DNA of 33,458 bases from Bacteroidales bacterium (GTDB lineage: Bacteria > Bacteroidota > Bacteroidia > Bacteroidales > Muribaculaceae). The notes under the pieces were generated by a model that was not told where the DNA came from, searched no databases, and worked only from the letters and a program-made list of their open reading frames with translations. Of this stretch, positions 8,349 to 17,800 are shown piece after piece. The stretch is from NCBI GenBank assembly GCA_029218425.1, contig JAQXRH010000048.1, forward strand, positions 1 through 33,458, in the 5' to 3' direction. The translations under genes and the position numbers were made by a program. Positions within the stretch are counted from its first letter, which is position 1. Every line of letters starts with the position of its first letter.

Positions 8349-9389
8349 TTAGTTTTTGACGCTATCTTTATCAGCGTGATGCGTGGCGGCTACTGTCGGC
8401 TCAATCAGGTATTCCACCTCCGACGGGCTACAATCAATATTGTGATAATAATCGGGTATTTGCGCCATGTTGACACGCGCAGTTGCGGTTGTTGTGTCAA
8501 TTGAACGGTAATCTATGACGGCAACGGGTGTTGCATTATCATTTTTAAACATGCTCATTGGCACTAAATAGTTCAATTCGACATTTGCCGGGAAAATATG
8601 TATTGATACGTTTCTCGGTAAATTGGTGACTTGAATTGGGATAATACGCTTTTTTGCTACGAGAGGCTCAACAGGAATAGTGACTGACACTTTGGCTGGC
8701 TCGACTCGTGTTGCCGCCGGCGCCTTCAATGCGACTTCAATTGTACTGGTGTCGGTAAGGTTGCGCAGAGAGATATGTTCGGTGGATACATTAACCATTG
8801 ATGATGGGATGCCATTTAGCGAGTAGATAGTGACGCTGTCAAAGTCGCATTTTAAGTCGCCGTAGGCAATATATTGCGGTTGAGTTGTGGCTGATATGTC
8901 AAAAAATATGGGCAATCTATCGCCAGGGCGGGTCGTTGTTGCCACATTAATGGAATCGGGACGTATTGACAATATTTCGCATCCTGAACCGAAAGAGTTG
9001 CGAATATTATTGCTTAGCATCTCTTGATTTATAACAATGTGGCTATTGCTCCTTTTTATAAAGTCGCTATATCTAATTCTCACTTTGGGAGGCGTACCCC
9101 AATCATATTTAATCAATGCACGGCCTTTGTCTTTCACGCTAACATCAATATATTGAGGCGGTTGTGTTAAAAATGTCGTGCCCATGGGTATATCGACAAT
9201 TTCAACTTGCAATCGATAGTCGCGTTGCTTGGTTTCGTTGAGAGCCATCATAAACCAAAATATCGTTGAAATAATCAAGAATATTATAAATGTAAAAATT
9301 GAGCGACCTTTGGCCGAGGTCACTTTTTGTTTTACGTTTGCAAGCAATATCTTTACGTTCATGATGAAAAAATGAAGAAACGTAGCCAT
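8349..9389 (-). CDS. YbbR-like domain protein (CdaR-like), membrane-anchored
   Basis: The protein has 346 residues with one membrane segment near 31-48 (FIIFLIISTIFWFMMALN). An extracytoplasmic part follows made of repeated beta-rich units typical of YbbR domains, for example VDVSVKDKGRALIKYDW-like and RIIPIQVTNLP segments. In Firmicutes the relative CdaR regulates a diadenylate cyclase, but no cyclase gene is present here, so that role should not be assumed. Two ATG starts are possible: 9389 (used here) and 9362 (MNVKILLANVKQK), which gives a more usual short cytoplasmic leader. A hairpin terminator lies 25 bases upstream of the start, separating it from yajC. It is 6 bases from coaE. Gene order yajC-ybbR-coaE is familiar in Bacteroidetes. 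Confidence 0.85.
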   Translation of the reverse strand: MATFLHFFIMNVKILLANVKQKVTSAKGRSIFTFIIFLIISTIFWFMMALNETKQRDYRLQVEIVDIPMGTTFLTQPPQYIDVSVKDKGRALIKYDWGTPPKVRIRYSDFIKRSNSHIVINQEMLSNNIRNSFGSGCEILSIRPDSINVATTTRPGDRLPIFFDISATTQPQYIAYGDLKCDFDSVTIYSLNGIPSSMVNVSTEHISLRNLTDTSTIEVALKAPAATRVEPAKVSVTIPVEPLVAKKRIIPIQVTNLPRNVSIHIFPANVELNYLVPMSMFKNDNATPVAVIDYRSIDTTTATARVNMAQIPDYYHNIDCSPSEVEYLIEPTVAATHHADKDSVKN

Positions 9390-9414
9390 TAAAAAGGCGA
9401 CATTAAAATTAAAG

Positions 9415-9447
9415 CAAGGGGCACTCTAAAGATGTGAGCACCCCTTG
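9415..9447 (-). terminator. Hairpin terminator after yajC
   Basis: Arms 9415-9426 and 9436-9447 pair as 7 bp plus 3 bp around a 2x2 internal loop. On the - strand the hairpin is followed by TTTAATTTTAAT. It lies 47 bases after the yajC stop and 25 bases before the ybbR ATG, so it could end the yajC transcript or attenuate read-through into ybbR-coaE. Confidence 0.6.
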
Positions 9448-9493
9448 TTATATTCATTGCCTCCAGGATTTACTTAGGGGCGATTTAATTCAA

Positions 9494-9904
9494 TTATTTT
9501 GCTTGAGCAGCTTGAGTGTCGGCAGCTGAAGGATACACGGAACCTTTGTCAATTTTAATGTTAACACCGTCGCCAATATTAACGATGAAAGTAGTGTCTT
9601 TAACGCCTGTGATTTTCCCGTAAATACCGCCGGCAGTAACCACATGGTCGCCTTCTTTGAGCGCTTCACGGAATTTGCGCATTTCTTTCTGCTTTTTTTG
9701 CTGAGGACGAATAAGTAAGAAATAGAAAACGGCAATTAGGACCACAATCATTATAAGACCGCTATACTGGCTTGGGCCTCCTTGACCTTGCTGACCATTA
9801 CCTTTAGCACCAGCATCGGCCTGTTGCGTAGTGTTGGTTTGCTGTGCAGATTGTCCTGTAGCATTGTCAGTTTGAGAAGCAAATGAAATAAATGATGTTT
9901 GCAT
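9494..9904 (-). CDS. yajC: Preprotein translocase subunit YajC
   Basis: YajC is the small SecDF-associated membrane protein of the Sec export pathway. It has 136 residues. A Gln/Thr-rich N-terminal stretch is followed by one membrane segment near 50-67 (GLIMIVVLIAVFYFLLI) and then the family signature RPQQKKQKE. The cytoplasmic tail contains the conserved pattern GDHVVTAGGIYGKI. The Q-rich N-terminus is longer than in E. coli YajC (110 aa). Its own promoter is visible upstream (9934-9963), and a terminator follows the stop, so it may be largely monocistronic. Assignment is firm. Confidence 0.95.
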   Translation of the reverse strand: MQTSFISFASQTDNATGQSAQQTNTTQQADAGAKGNGQQGQGGPSQYSGLIMIVVLIAVFYFLLIRPQQKKQKEMRKFREALKEGDHVVTAGGIYGKITGVKDTTFIVNIGDGVNIKIDKGSVYPSAADTQAAQAK

Positions 9905-9933
9905 TTTATTGAGGAATTATTAATTGTTTTTTA

Positions 9934-9963
9934 CAAAGATAGTTATTAATTTGAAAATGCCAA
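9934..9963 (-). promoter_or_regulatory. Promoter for yajC
   Basis: Read on the - strand: a TTGG -33-like box (9960-9963), 18 bases, then TATCTTTG (9934-9941), an exact match to TAnnTTTG. Transcription would start about 7 bases further on, leaving a leader of roughly 20 bases before the yajC ATG. Confidence 0.65.
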
Positions 9964-10020
9964 TGATTTTTGCCGCATATTATTAATTATTATCGAAATA
10001 AGTCGAAATATGGTGGCAAA

Positions 10021-11466
10021 CTATTTTTTATTTTCGAATGATTTGTGCAGTTGATTGTTCCCTTTCAGATAGTTAATAACTGAATATAGCACTCCATTGA
10101 TGAACTGGCCGCTACGCGGGGAGCTATAATAATTAGCTATTTCGATGTATTCGTTAAGTGTAACAGGAACGGGAATTGCCGGGAAATGGAGCAATTCAGT
10201 AATGGCAGCAGTAAGTATTACGATGTCCATCAAGGCAATACGTTCGGTGTCCCATTGCGACTCATTGATGAATTTGTCGATTAGCTCGCGATAGCTATCG
10301 GCATTGTCGATAGCGTTAACGAACAAACTTTCGCCGAATGTAGCGTCCTCGTCGTCTTTAAACATTGGCATCAGTTCCAATTTGTGACTATCATCTGTGG
10401 CGATGCGACGCAATGTTTTGAGTACGAATGTCCCTACTATACTTATATCATCGTTCCAATATACCGAACGGCTTTCAAGCGATTCGGATAAAGCTTCCGA
10501 CGGAAGAATGACATCTTTGAACAAAGTGCGCCAGAACTCACAATCAGATTGTAAGTCAGAGCCTTTGATTGACATGTATTCTTTATAAATATCGCTATTA
10601 ATGATGGTCTCGAGGAGCTCTTTTATTAGATAATAATCGTTATCCCAAGAGAATGGGTTGTCTTTGAGGTAGGCGTTAAGCGATTCCGACGTTGCAATCT
10701 CGTTTATTAACTTATTAGTGATAAACTTAAGATTGGGGTTGAGATCATCGGCTGTGGGAAGGTATTTGTCTTTAGCCGTCTCGATCTGCTCTTCACGCAA
10801 ACGAGTAATATCTTTTGGCAATAAAAGCAGAGCGACATATAGTTTATATGCTTGTTCGAGAGATTCTTGCAGAGAACGGCGGGAGTTAAGGAGCGCTGAT
10901 TTGACATCATTGAAATCGCGGAGGGTATTGATGGCCATCTGCAAGCCTGTTTCAAATCCGGAGATGGTAAAGTCGTCGTCCTTGCGTGCTGCCTCTATGA
11001 ATTTGGGATCATGAAGGAGTATAGTCTCAATTACAATAGCCCAAAAATTCACATCGTCGGCAATTGCTCTTTTGCGTTTTTTAGCATAATCTTTAGCTAC
11101 CGATGATGAGCAGATTTCATTTGTAAGGTACTCCAAACAATCGGCATAATTAGATAAATCGCGCGAGTATTTCATGGCAAATTCCTGCAATTCGGAGTTT
11201 GCCGCCAACGACGTTATCATTTTTGCATTTTGAATGGCCGGAATAGCACTCGCACCTGAGGGATTAGGTATTTCATCTTTTGGTGAAATTTTACGTCCGG
11301 ATAGCTTTAATATAAGCAATAATGTATCAAGATACATTGCATATGCAAATTTGCTATCGCGGGTTTTCTTTGATGGGATTTCTTGTATACGGAAATCGCT
11401 GCGAGTCAGCATAAAGCTGTAGAGCATTTGTATTACCTTAATACGAATTAGGATGCGATTAATCAT
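10021..11466 (-). CDS. nusB: Transcription antitermination protein NusB, enlarged form
   Basis: NusB acts with NusE (S10) in antitermination of rRNA transcription. This copy has 481 residues, against about 140 in E. coli and, as I recall, about 310 in typical Bacteroides. The NusB fold is C-terminal (about 380-470: WDTERIALMDIVILTAAITELL, then PVPVTLNEYIEIANYYS). The N-terminus opens MINRILIRIKVIQMLYS as expected. The extra length looks like an internal duplication: residues 41-185 resemble 206-355. Matched pieces include AYAMYLDTLLLIL with AYKLYVALLLL, and DDVNFWAIVIETILL with SDCEFWRTLFKDVIL. A -7 element lies 34 bases upstream of the ATG. The stop is 116 bases before yajC. Family assignment is good; the function of the extra module is unknown. 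Confidence 0.9.
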   Translation of the reverse strand: MINRILIRIKVIQMLYSFMLTRSDFRIQEIPSKKTRDSKFAYAMYLDTLLLILKLSGRKISPKDEIPNPSGASAIPAIQNAKMITSLAANSELQEFAMKYSRDLSNYADCLEYLTNEICSSSVAKDYAKKRKRAIADDVNFWAIVIETILLHDPKFIEAARKDDDFTISGFETGLQMAINTLRDFNDVKSALLNSRRSLQESLEQAYKLYVALLLLPKDITRLREEQIETAKDKYLPTADDLNPNLKFITNKLINEIATSESLNAYLKDNPFSWDNDYYLIKELLETIINSDIYKEYMSIKGSDLQSDCEFWRTLFKDVILPSEALSESLESRSVYWNDDISIVGTFVLKTLRRIATDDSHKLELMPMFKDDEDATFGESLFVNAIDNADSYRELIDKFINESQWDTERIALMDIVILTAAITELLHFPAIPVPVTLNEYIEIANYYSSPRSGQFINGVLYSVINYLKGNNQLHKSFENKK

Positions 11467-11499
11467 GAGTCTTTAAATGTGCTATTTGTTTTATGAATG

Positions 11500-11507
11500 C
11501 AAAGTTA
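11500..11507 (-). promoter_or_regulatory. Putative -7 element for nusB
   Basis: On the - strand TAACTTTG matches TAnnTTTG exactly, 34 bases upstream of the nusB ATG. No clear -33 TTTG or TTGG at the proper distance. Confidence 0.5.
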
Positions 11508-11607
11508 CAACTTTCATTGGAATTTGCGGCATTTTTAGCCATTAAGTTGGTCAAAATTGATAAATATGTATAGATACGAGAGTGGTTAAAACGCTCTTAC
11601 CTACCCT

Positions 11608-12639
11608 CTACTTCAATGGATTCCAACCTTGGGCTTTGATTTGCATTTCAGTCCCATCACGAGTAATCATTGCATAACCAAGCGATTGTTCGGTGATATG
11701 GCCAATAAGTTTTACACCAGGAATTGACTGGATTTTGTCGTGGCAGTGAAGTGGCACAGTAAACAGCAGTTCGTAATCCTCGCCGCCATTCATTGCTGCG
11801 GTGACAAGGTTCATATTTAGCTCCTCAGCCATTATTGCCGTCTGATAATCAATAGGTATTCTATCCTCGTATATGCGGCATCCAGTGCCGGAAGCTTTGC
11901 ATATGTGGAGCAATTCAGATGAAAGCCCGTCGGAGATATCCATCATTGCGGTTGGCAGTATGTCAGCTTTTGCTAACGCTTCAATTATATCTTTCCTCGC
12001 TTCAGGCTTAAGTTGCCGCTCGACAAGGTATTCTTTGCCATGGAATGAAGGAATGAAATCTTTTTGGCCAGCTGAGGCCACTTTTTCTCTTTCAAGGAGT
12101 TGTAGCCCCATATAAGCGGCGCCAAGGTCGCCCGACACGCATATGAGATCGGTTGCACGCGCCCCGCTCCTATATACTATTTTATCCTTGGGAGCTTCGC
12201 CAATACAAGTTATGGAAATAACCAGTCCCGAACGCGAAGTGGTTGTGTCTCCGCCTACCAAATCAACACCATAAATATCACATGCGAGACGTATGCCTGA
12301 GTATAGGGCTTCCATGTGCTCTACAGTGAATCGTTTAGAGATCCCTAATGATACGGTGATCTGTCGCGGCACGGCATTCATTGCATACAAGTCGGAAAAA
12401 TTTACTACTGCTGATTTGTAGCCAAGATGCTTAAGTGGCACGTATGTCAAATCAAAATGCACGCCTTCGAGCAATAGGTCGGTACTTACGAGCACTTGAT
12501 TATCTTTGTAGCACATTACGGCACAATCATCGCCAACCCCTTTAATTGACGACGCATTTTTAAGCTCGATGCCGTTAGTGAGATGCTCAATTAATCCAAA
12601 TTCACCTAAAGTAGAAATCTCTGTCTGCTTTTCTTCCAT
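11608..12639 (-). CDS. thiL: Thiamine-monophosphate kinase
   Basis: ThiL phosphorylates thiamine monophosphate to thiamine diphosphate, the active cofactor. It is a PurM/SelD-like ATP-binding enzyme. It has 343 residues from the ATG at 12639. A TTG at 12648 would add three residues, but the ATG start gives the expected opening EKQTEISTLGEFGLIEHL. The metal/ATP site is visible as SIKGVGDDCAV (D37, D38). Other family blocks are VNFSDLYAMNAVP, VGGDTTTS, DISDGLSSEL and NGGEDYELLFT. A perfect 14-bp hairpin lies 16 bases upstream of the ATG. I do not see a TPP riboswitch (no THI-box-like sequence) in the short upstream gap. Neighbours are a nucleoside phosphorylase and nusB; thiL beside nusB is also seen in Proteobacteria. 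Confidence 0.96.
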   Translation of the reverse strand: MEEKQTEISTLGEFGLIEHLTNGIELKNASSIKGVGDDCAVMCYKDNQVLVSTDLLLEGVHFDLTYVPLKHLGYKSAVVNFSDLYAMNAVPRQITVSLGISKRFTVEHMEALYSGIRLACDIYGVDLVGGDTTTSRSGLVISITCIGEAPKDKIVYRSGARATDLICVSGDLGAAYMGLQLLEREKVASAGQKDFIPSFHGKEYLVERQLKPEARKDIIEALAKADILPTAMMDISDGLSSELLHICKASGTGCRIYEDRIPIDYQTAIMAEELNMNLVTAAMNGGEDYELLFTVPLHCHDKIQSIPGVKLIGHITEQSLGYAMITRDGTEMQIKAQGWNPLK

Positions 12640-12655
12640 TGCTTGCAAAATTTAA

Positions 12656-12687
12656 TTACAGGAAAGCGTATAAACGCTTTCCTGTAA
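12656..12687 (-). terminator. Perfect 14-bp hairpin terminator after purine nucleoside phosphorylase
   Basis: Arms 12656-12669 and 12674-12687 are perfectly complementary over 14 bp with a 4-base loop. On the - strand it is followed by TTAAATTTTG. It lies 33 bases after the phosphorylase stop and only 16 bases before the thiL ATG, so it either ends the upstream transcript or attenuates thiL. Confidence 0.8.
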
Positions 12688-12720
12688 CGAATATCATAAT
12701 ATGCGGTTAGTGCTCAATAA

Positions 12721-13533
12721 TTATAGATTTTCAATAATGCCTTCGATTAGTGCGACCATATTTGGCTCGGCTTTTTGAGCAGCGAGCTGCACTTCTTCAT
12801 GAGAAGGGACTTCGGTTATGTCCTTACCGCCAAGGTCGGTTATTACAGAAATGCCATATACTTCCATGCTTGCATGATTGGCTACGATTACTTCGGGAAC
12901 CGTTGACATGCCTACGGCATCGCCACCTATTATGCGGAAATATTCATATTCTGCAGGGGTCTCAAATGTCGGTCCGGGGGTGCCGACATACACTCCATGT
13001 GCCAATGGAATGTTTTTCTGAGCTGCGATATCGTCGGCGAGTTTGATAAGACGATGGCTATAGGCTTCGGTCATTGCTGGGAAACGCGGGCCAAGTTCAT
13101 TGTAATTTTTGCCACGCAACGGATTTTCCGGGAAGAGGTTAATGTGGTCGGTGATTGTCATTATACTACCTACTTGGAAGCTTTTGTTCATACCTCCCGC
13201 GGCATTTGACACGAACAATGTCTCCACGCCAAGTGCTTTAAATACTCTGACAGGGAAAGTCACCTGTTTCATGTCATAACCCTCATAGTAATGGAACCGG
13301 CCTTGCATGGCGATTACACGTTTGCCGCCGAGTGTTCCAAATATGAGGTTCCCACTATGACCTTCTACTGTTGATACAGGGAAGTTAGGAATCTCAGTAT
13401 AAGGAATAATAACTTGGTCTTTAATGTTGTTACGAAGGCCTCCGAGTCCGGTGCCAAGGATTATAGCTATTCGAGGCATGTCAGCCACTCGAGAGCGAAG
13501 AAAATCCGCAGTTTTATTAATCTTTTCTATCAT
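12721..13533 (-). CDS. Purine nucleoside phosphorylase (trimeric PNP family)
   Basis: Cleaves purine nucleosides with phosphate to a free base and ribose-1-phosphate (purine salvage). It has 270 residues, the size of the trimeric PNP / PunA-XapA branch rather than the hexameric DeoD (about 240). The phosphate site and core motifs are GTGLGGL (27-33), VEGHSGNL (57-63), GRFHYYEGY (78-86) and VSNAAGGMN (108-116). Near residues 190-205 the segment VGTPGPTFETPAEYEYFR is the family signature. It is cytoplasmic. lpxK lies 73 bases upstream on the same strand. A strong terminator follows the stop. I cannot tell inosine/guanosine from xanthosine preference. Confidence 0.94.
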   Translation of the reverse strand: MIEKINKTADFLRSRVADMPRIAIILGTGLGGLRNNIKDQVIIPYTEIPNFPVSTVEGHSGNLIFGTLGGKRVIAMQGRFHYYEGYDMKQVTFPVRVFKALGVETLFVSNAAGGMNKSFQVGSIMTITDHINLFPENPLRGKNYNELGPRFPAMTEAYSHRLIKLADDIAAQKNIPLAHGVYVGTPGPTFETPAEYEYFRIIGGDAVGMSTVPEVIVANHASMEVYGISVITDLGGKDITEVPSHEEVQLAAQKAEPNMVALIEGIIENL

Positions 13534-13606
13534 GGTCGATCTTTAATTGTGATTAAATATATTTAAACTCTATGAGTTAAGTATAGCAACATAACTATGC
13601 GGTAGA

Positions 13607-14701
13607 TTACCGGCTCTGGATTTTCTCTGATATGAACTTCTTTAATTCATAATCAAAGTTGTCGGGTCTGGCGCTATCAAATTCCACCGCAATCGGTTGA
13701 TAAAAAATCACCGATTTCAGACGCTGTGGAAAATATGGGTTGTTGGCGAGCCTGACCGCATCTTTTTCAGTTGTGAGGATGATTTTGTCCTCTCCATCCA
13801 TTTCATTATATCGTCGCTCAATCTCTTGCAAATCTTTGCGAGTAAAGTTGTGATGGTCGGGGAAAACTTTAATCTTAATGCGAGGAGGATTGCGCTTCAA
13901 CATTTTCACCAATGGTTTTGGATTGGCGATGCCTGAAACTACGAGTACTGCATCGTCTTGGCTCATCCATTGAAGAGTGGGCGTCTTAGTGGTCTGTTCT
14001 GGGAATACCGGTTTTAATGCTGGGTACCGGTATCGCGAAAAGAATAGCTTTTGATATGGGTAAAGCTCTAATTTGTTGTCAAAGATGCGATATTCTAAGG
14101 GCTTTATCCGTTCAGGGCATTTGGTTATCACGACAAAATCGGCCCGATAAATAGCTTTGGGAGATTCTCGCAAGCGCCCCAAGGGCAAGAGCTTATCCAT
14201 AAATATTGGGCGATAGAACTCAGTGAGCACGATTGATATGGTCGGATTGACATATCTATGCTGGAACGCATCATCGAGGACTATCAAGTTGATTTGCGGG
14301 TCAATTCGCAATAGCTCGTCAATACCGTCACATCGGTTTTCGCACACTGCTACCGACACTTCTCTACCGAATTTCTGAAATATTTGATAAGGCTCATCTC
14401 CCAGGTCTAAGGGCGTAGAACGCGATGTGGCAAGGACGAACCCCTTTGTGTTACGTTTATAGCCTCGGCTTATTACTCCGATATGATAGTTATATTTCAG
14501 GAGATTAATAATATATTCGGTATGGGGTGTCTTTCCGGTGCCTCCGGCAGCGATATTCCCAACGACAATAACTGGGACGTCAAATTTTCGCTGCTTCAAT
14601 ATGTGCCATTTGAACATAATATTCCTCACACCCACGCCAAAGCCATAAAGCTTTGATAATGGGAGAAGTATGAAATTGGATATTATATTATTAGCGGCCA
14701 T
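13607..14701 (-). CDS. lpxK: Tetraacyldisaccharide 4'-kinase
   Basis: LpxK phosphorylates the 4'-position of the lipid A disaccharide precursor at the cytoplasmic face of the inner membrane. It has 364 residues, slightly longer than E. coli LpxK (328). The Walker A-type motif is AAGGTGKTP (51-59) in VPVIVVGNIAAGGTGKTPHTEYI. Other family blocks are VISRGYKRNTKG, DEPYQIF, ICENRCDGI-like VCENRCDGI, LIVLDDAFQHRYV and FPDHHNFTRKDL. The hydrophobic N-terminus (FILLPLSKLYGFGVGV) fits membrane association. Its promoter is visible upstream. Together with the outer-membrane genes nearby it shows a Gram-negative envelope. Confidence 0.96.
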   Translation of the reverse strand: MAANNIISNFILLPLSKLYGFGVGVRNIMFKWHILKQRKFDVPVIVVGNIAAGGTGKTPHTEYIINLLKYNYHIGVISRGYKRNTKGFVLATSRSTPLDLGDEPYQIFQKFGREVSVAVCENRCDGIDELLRIDPQINLIVLDDAFQHRYVNPTISIVLTEFYRPIFMDKLLPLGRLRESPKAIYRADFVVITKCPERIKPLEYRIFDNKLELYPYQKLFFSRYRYPALKPVFPEQTTKTPTLQWMSQDDAVLVVSGIANPKPLVKMLKRNPPRIKIKVFPDHHNFTRKDLQEIERRYNEMDGEDKIILTTEKDAVRLANNPYFPQRLKSVIFYQPIAVEFDSARPDNFDYELKKFISEKIQSR

Positions 14702-14751
14702 TATGATGCAACCTGTTGAGCAACGTGCTTTATCTTTTAAAAAATCACTTA

Positions 14752-14783
14752 CAAAGATAATCTTTTAAAGTATCGTTATCAAG
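14752..14783 (-). promoter_or_regulatory. Promoter for lpxK
   Basis: On the - strand: CTTG (14780-14783) as a -33-like box, 20 bases, then TATCTTTG (14752-14759), an exact match to TAnnTTTG. Predicted start is about 45 bases before the lpxK ATG. Confidence 0.6.
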
Positions 14784-14877
14784 TAATTATTTGTTTTTTT
14801 TGTCTATGGAAGTCGGGAATATTGAAATTTTTATCGCTATAGGTCGTTTTGAAGCGGTAAGCCATAATAAATTATGA

Positions 14878-17800
14878 TTAGAAATTAAAATGCAACGCTA
14901 TACGAAGCCCGCTCTTATCCACCCCGGGAGTATTGCGGTAAGATAGTCTCCATAAGTAATCCACTCGGAGTATGCGAAACAAGTTGTCTATTCCAGCCGA
15001 AATCTCCATGTATGGTTTTGATGTCATTTCTACAGGATTGGCACCTATGGGGAATTGTGGCAACCATGTGTTATGCCGAGGATTGTTCTTATCACTCAGA
15101 TGCCCCCACACGCCACGAAACGCAAATACTTCGCGCAATTTCAAGTCTTTTATATATGGGATATAATTGAATATCGCGCCATTGGCCCAATAGGTCATAT
15201 CAAACACTGCATACGTATCGGTGATAAATTCCATCGGTGATAGCAAGGCAAAGCTTTCGGGTTGTATTGTATATGAAATATTTGCGTTGGGGATGAGCAA
15301 TGCGGTAAATGGCGTTGTACTCCACACATGCCCTCCCTTGACCATTGCATCAACATACCCGAATGCCGATAACCAGAAACGCTTTTGAAAGCTTACTTCC
15401 GTCTTGTTTATTGTATATTTTGAACCACCCAATTTTTTGCCAGGAGCATAGGTGTGTGTGATGACGAATATTGGCGCATCGAGATTGACCGGTATGCGAT
15501 AGCTTTTGGTTTGCATGAATTTTTCTCCCGGAGCATACCGTAAGGTCACCGTAATAGGGGTAAAGTCCAGATGATTAATAGAGCTACCATCGTTATAACG
15601 GAATGGCACATATCGCGTAGCTTCTTGCCGGATATGAGCCAATGATGTTTTTACCGAGAAATTATTGTCAAGCTCAAGTGTATAGTCAAGAGCGGTGGCC
15701 CGTTGATAGATTTTCAACGTGTCGTTCATACGCTTAAACGACAGGAATATATTGTCGGGATTGGTAAATTCATACTTCTGCCCTATTGCTTCGGTGTCAT
15801 ACTTGTGGCTTAATCTTATTGAATGGATAGGAAATTCTCTTGAATGGCGCTTTTTCTCGTTAAATGAATATTCAATTTCTCCGGAGTATTTCCACACCTT
15901 GTCCTTAGTGCCATAGGCCACATACCCTTTTCCGAACCAATGCTTGCTGAGATTAGCAATAGTTACCCCACCGGCTCGAAAACGGGCACCTTCTACGTCA
16001 TTGAAGCTCAACAGTGTGTTTACTGGTCCAAACTCCACTTTGTCAGATTTCCCTAACGGGATGTAGCCCGTGACAAGAATCTTTAATCCTTGCTCGAGCC
16101 ATTTATATACGTTAATCGAACGGATAGCGGAAATCATGGAGCCGATTTCCGCGCCGGCAAAATTTATATTCCCGTCATGATACTGTTGCCAGAAGCTTTC
16201 CGGTTTGAGAAACGCATCGGCCGATGCGTAAGTCTTCCCCAATCTATCATATAGCTCAGGTCGATCAGATTGGTCGAAATTATGTCCGCTATATTTAGCA
16301 TACTTTTGAGCATACAATCCCTGAGAATTGCTTATGACCTCAAACTCAATGGTCAAAACATCGGATGTCTTTATTCGCGTGCCATCGTCAAGCCGCTCAA
16401 ATGATTGATCAATACGTAGCGATTTTACGAAGTTGAGATTTATCCTACTGGATACGGTCATGGACACATGACGTATAAACATCGTAGGGTCGTGGAGCGA
16501 AACGATGAGACGCCCGACGAATCCAAACGTGGCGTTATTCCTCGGCACGAAACTTAATACAGCGCAACTGTCATTATCGACTACGATGGTGTCGGATAGA
16601 TAATATTTATAGAAATCTGGCCCGATTTTTGACAACGGGCTCACAAATCTATTAGTCATCAAGGTGATGTCGTTCTCATATAGATTGATGTCACGGAAAT
16701 AGTCTTCGAGCACGGTCTGGACTGCATCTTCATTGACAATATCATCAAGCCCCGTTCGTCTTAATCCAGTTATGTATTCTCTTGATGAACGAGGTCTTTT
16801 ACGATTGTAGATTTTGGATACTTTCTCCTTGATGCTCAAGGGCAATATCGGTTTGCCGGTCACCTCTGATGTGTCTACATACTGGTTTAGGAATTGGAAT
16901 TTCTTTAATAACCCACCGTCGGTGCCTATTGAATCGGAAATATCGTTAAGCGCAAGTGTAATACGTTCATAGCGCTCGTAGTTGTAGTTTTCTTTCTGAT
17001 AAGGGTCGCCTAAATCTGCATTTTCACGGATACGCGTTACGAAATCAACTGCAGGATTGTTTTTTTTAGAATAATGTTCCTTGCCGGGCTTGACAATGAC
17101 TTCCTCAAGGTTGACAACTTTAGCAAGGGTGTCGGGTATCGCGGTGTTTGATGGCTTTGCAGCCGACATCGACAGCCCTAAAAGGAAGAATAATAGAGAG
17201 TAAAGAATCTGTAAAAATTTGTTGCTATCGGTTTTTGGCGCATTTAACTCTGGTTTGATGTTGACGCCGTTGGATATCGGCTTGGGCGATTTTGACGATG
17301 CACTTCTTATCATATCGCGAGTGTCGCAATCAGTATTTATCGCGTCAATGATACGCATAAGCCGTTGACGTTTCTGTCGTTCGCCTGGGGGAGAAAACAA
17401 ATTTTGCTGAACGGCATTTTTGCTAACAATTTCATTGATTATTACTCCGGCTCGTCTGTAAGCGTGACCTGTACGGAACAAAGACCCAACAGCATTTACC
17501 GCAGCAGTTGTGAGGGTCAATGTGTCATCGGTGGCTTCATCAAGGCGCACTGTAGTATTGCCATAGTGCTGAGGCAACTCCGGACGAAACGAGTTCGTTT
17601 GGATAAACACACTGATTGATTTGGCACATCCTCCCTGCTTGCGCAATCTTTGTCCCACTATAGAGCTGTAATGCGCAATCTCCTCCTTCAGCTCGTTAAT
17701 GTCGTCGATTGACTTCTTATAGCTGCGCGACATGCATATTTGCTTGTTAAGCGGTTCGGCATTTTCACTGTCAATGCAAGGTATACCATTTAGTTCACGC

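Noticed and set aside
13560-13600. Possible dif-like dyad between lpxK and the nucleoside phosphorylase
   Set aside because: The half-site similarity is limited to TATAG/CTATG and does not fit the 11-6-11 XerCD layout; it also lies away from the apparent skew change.
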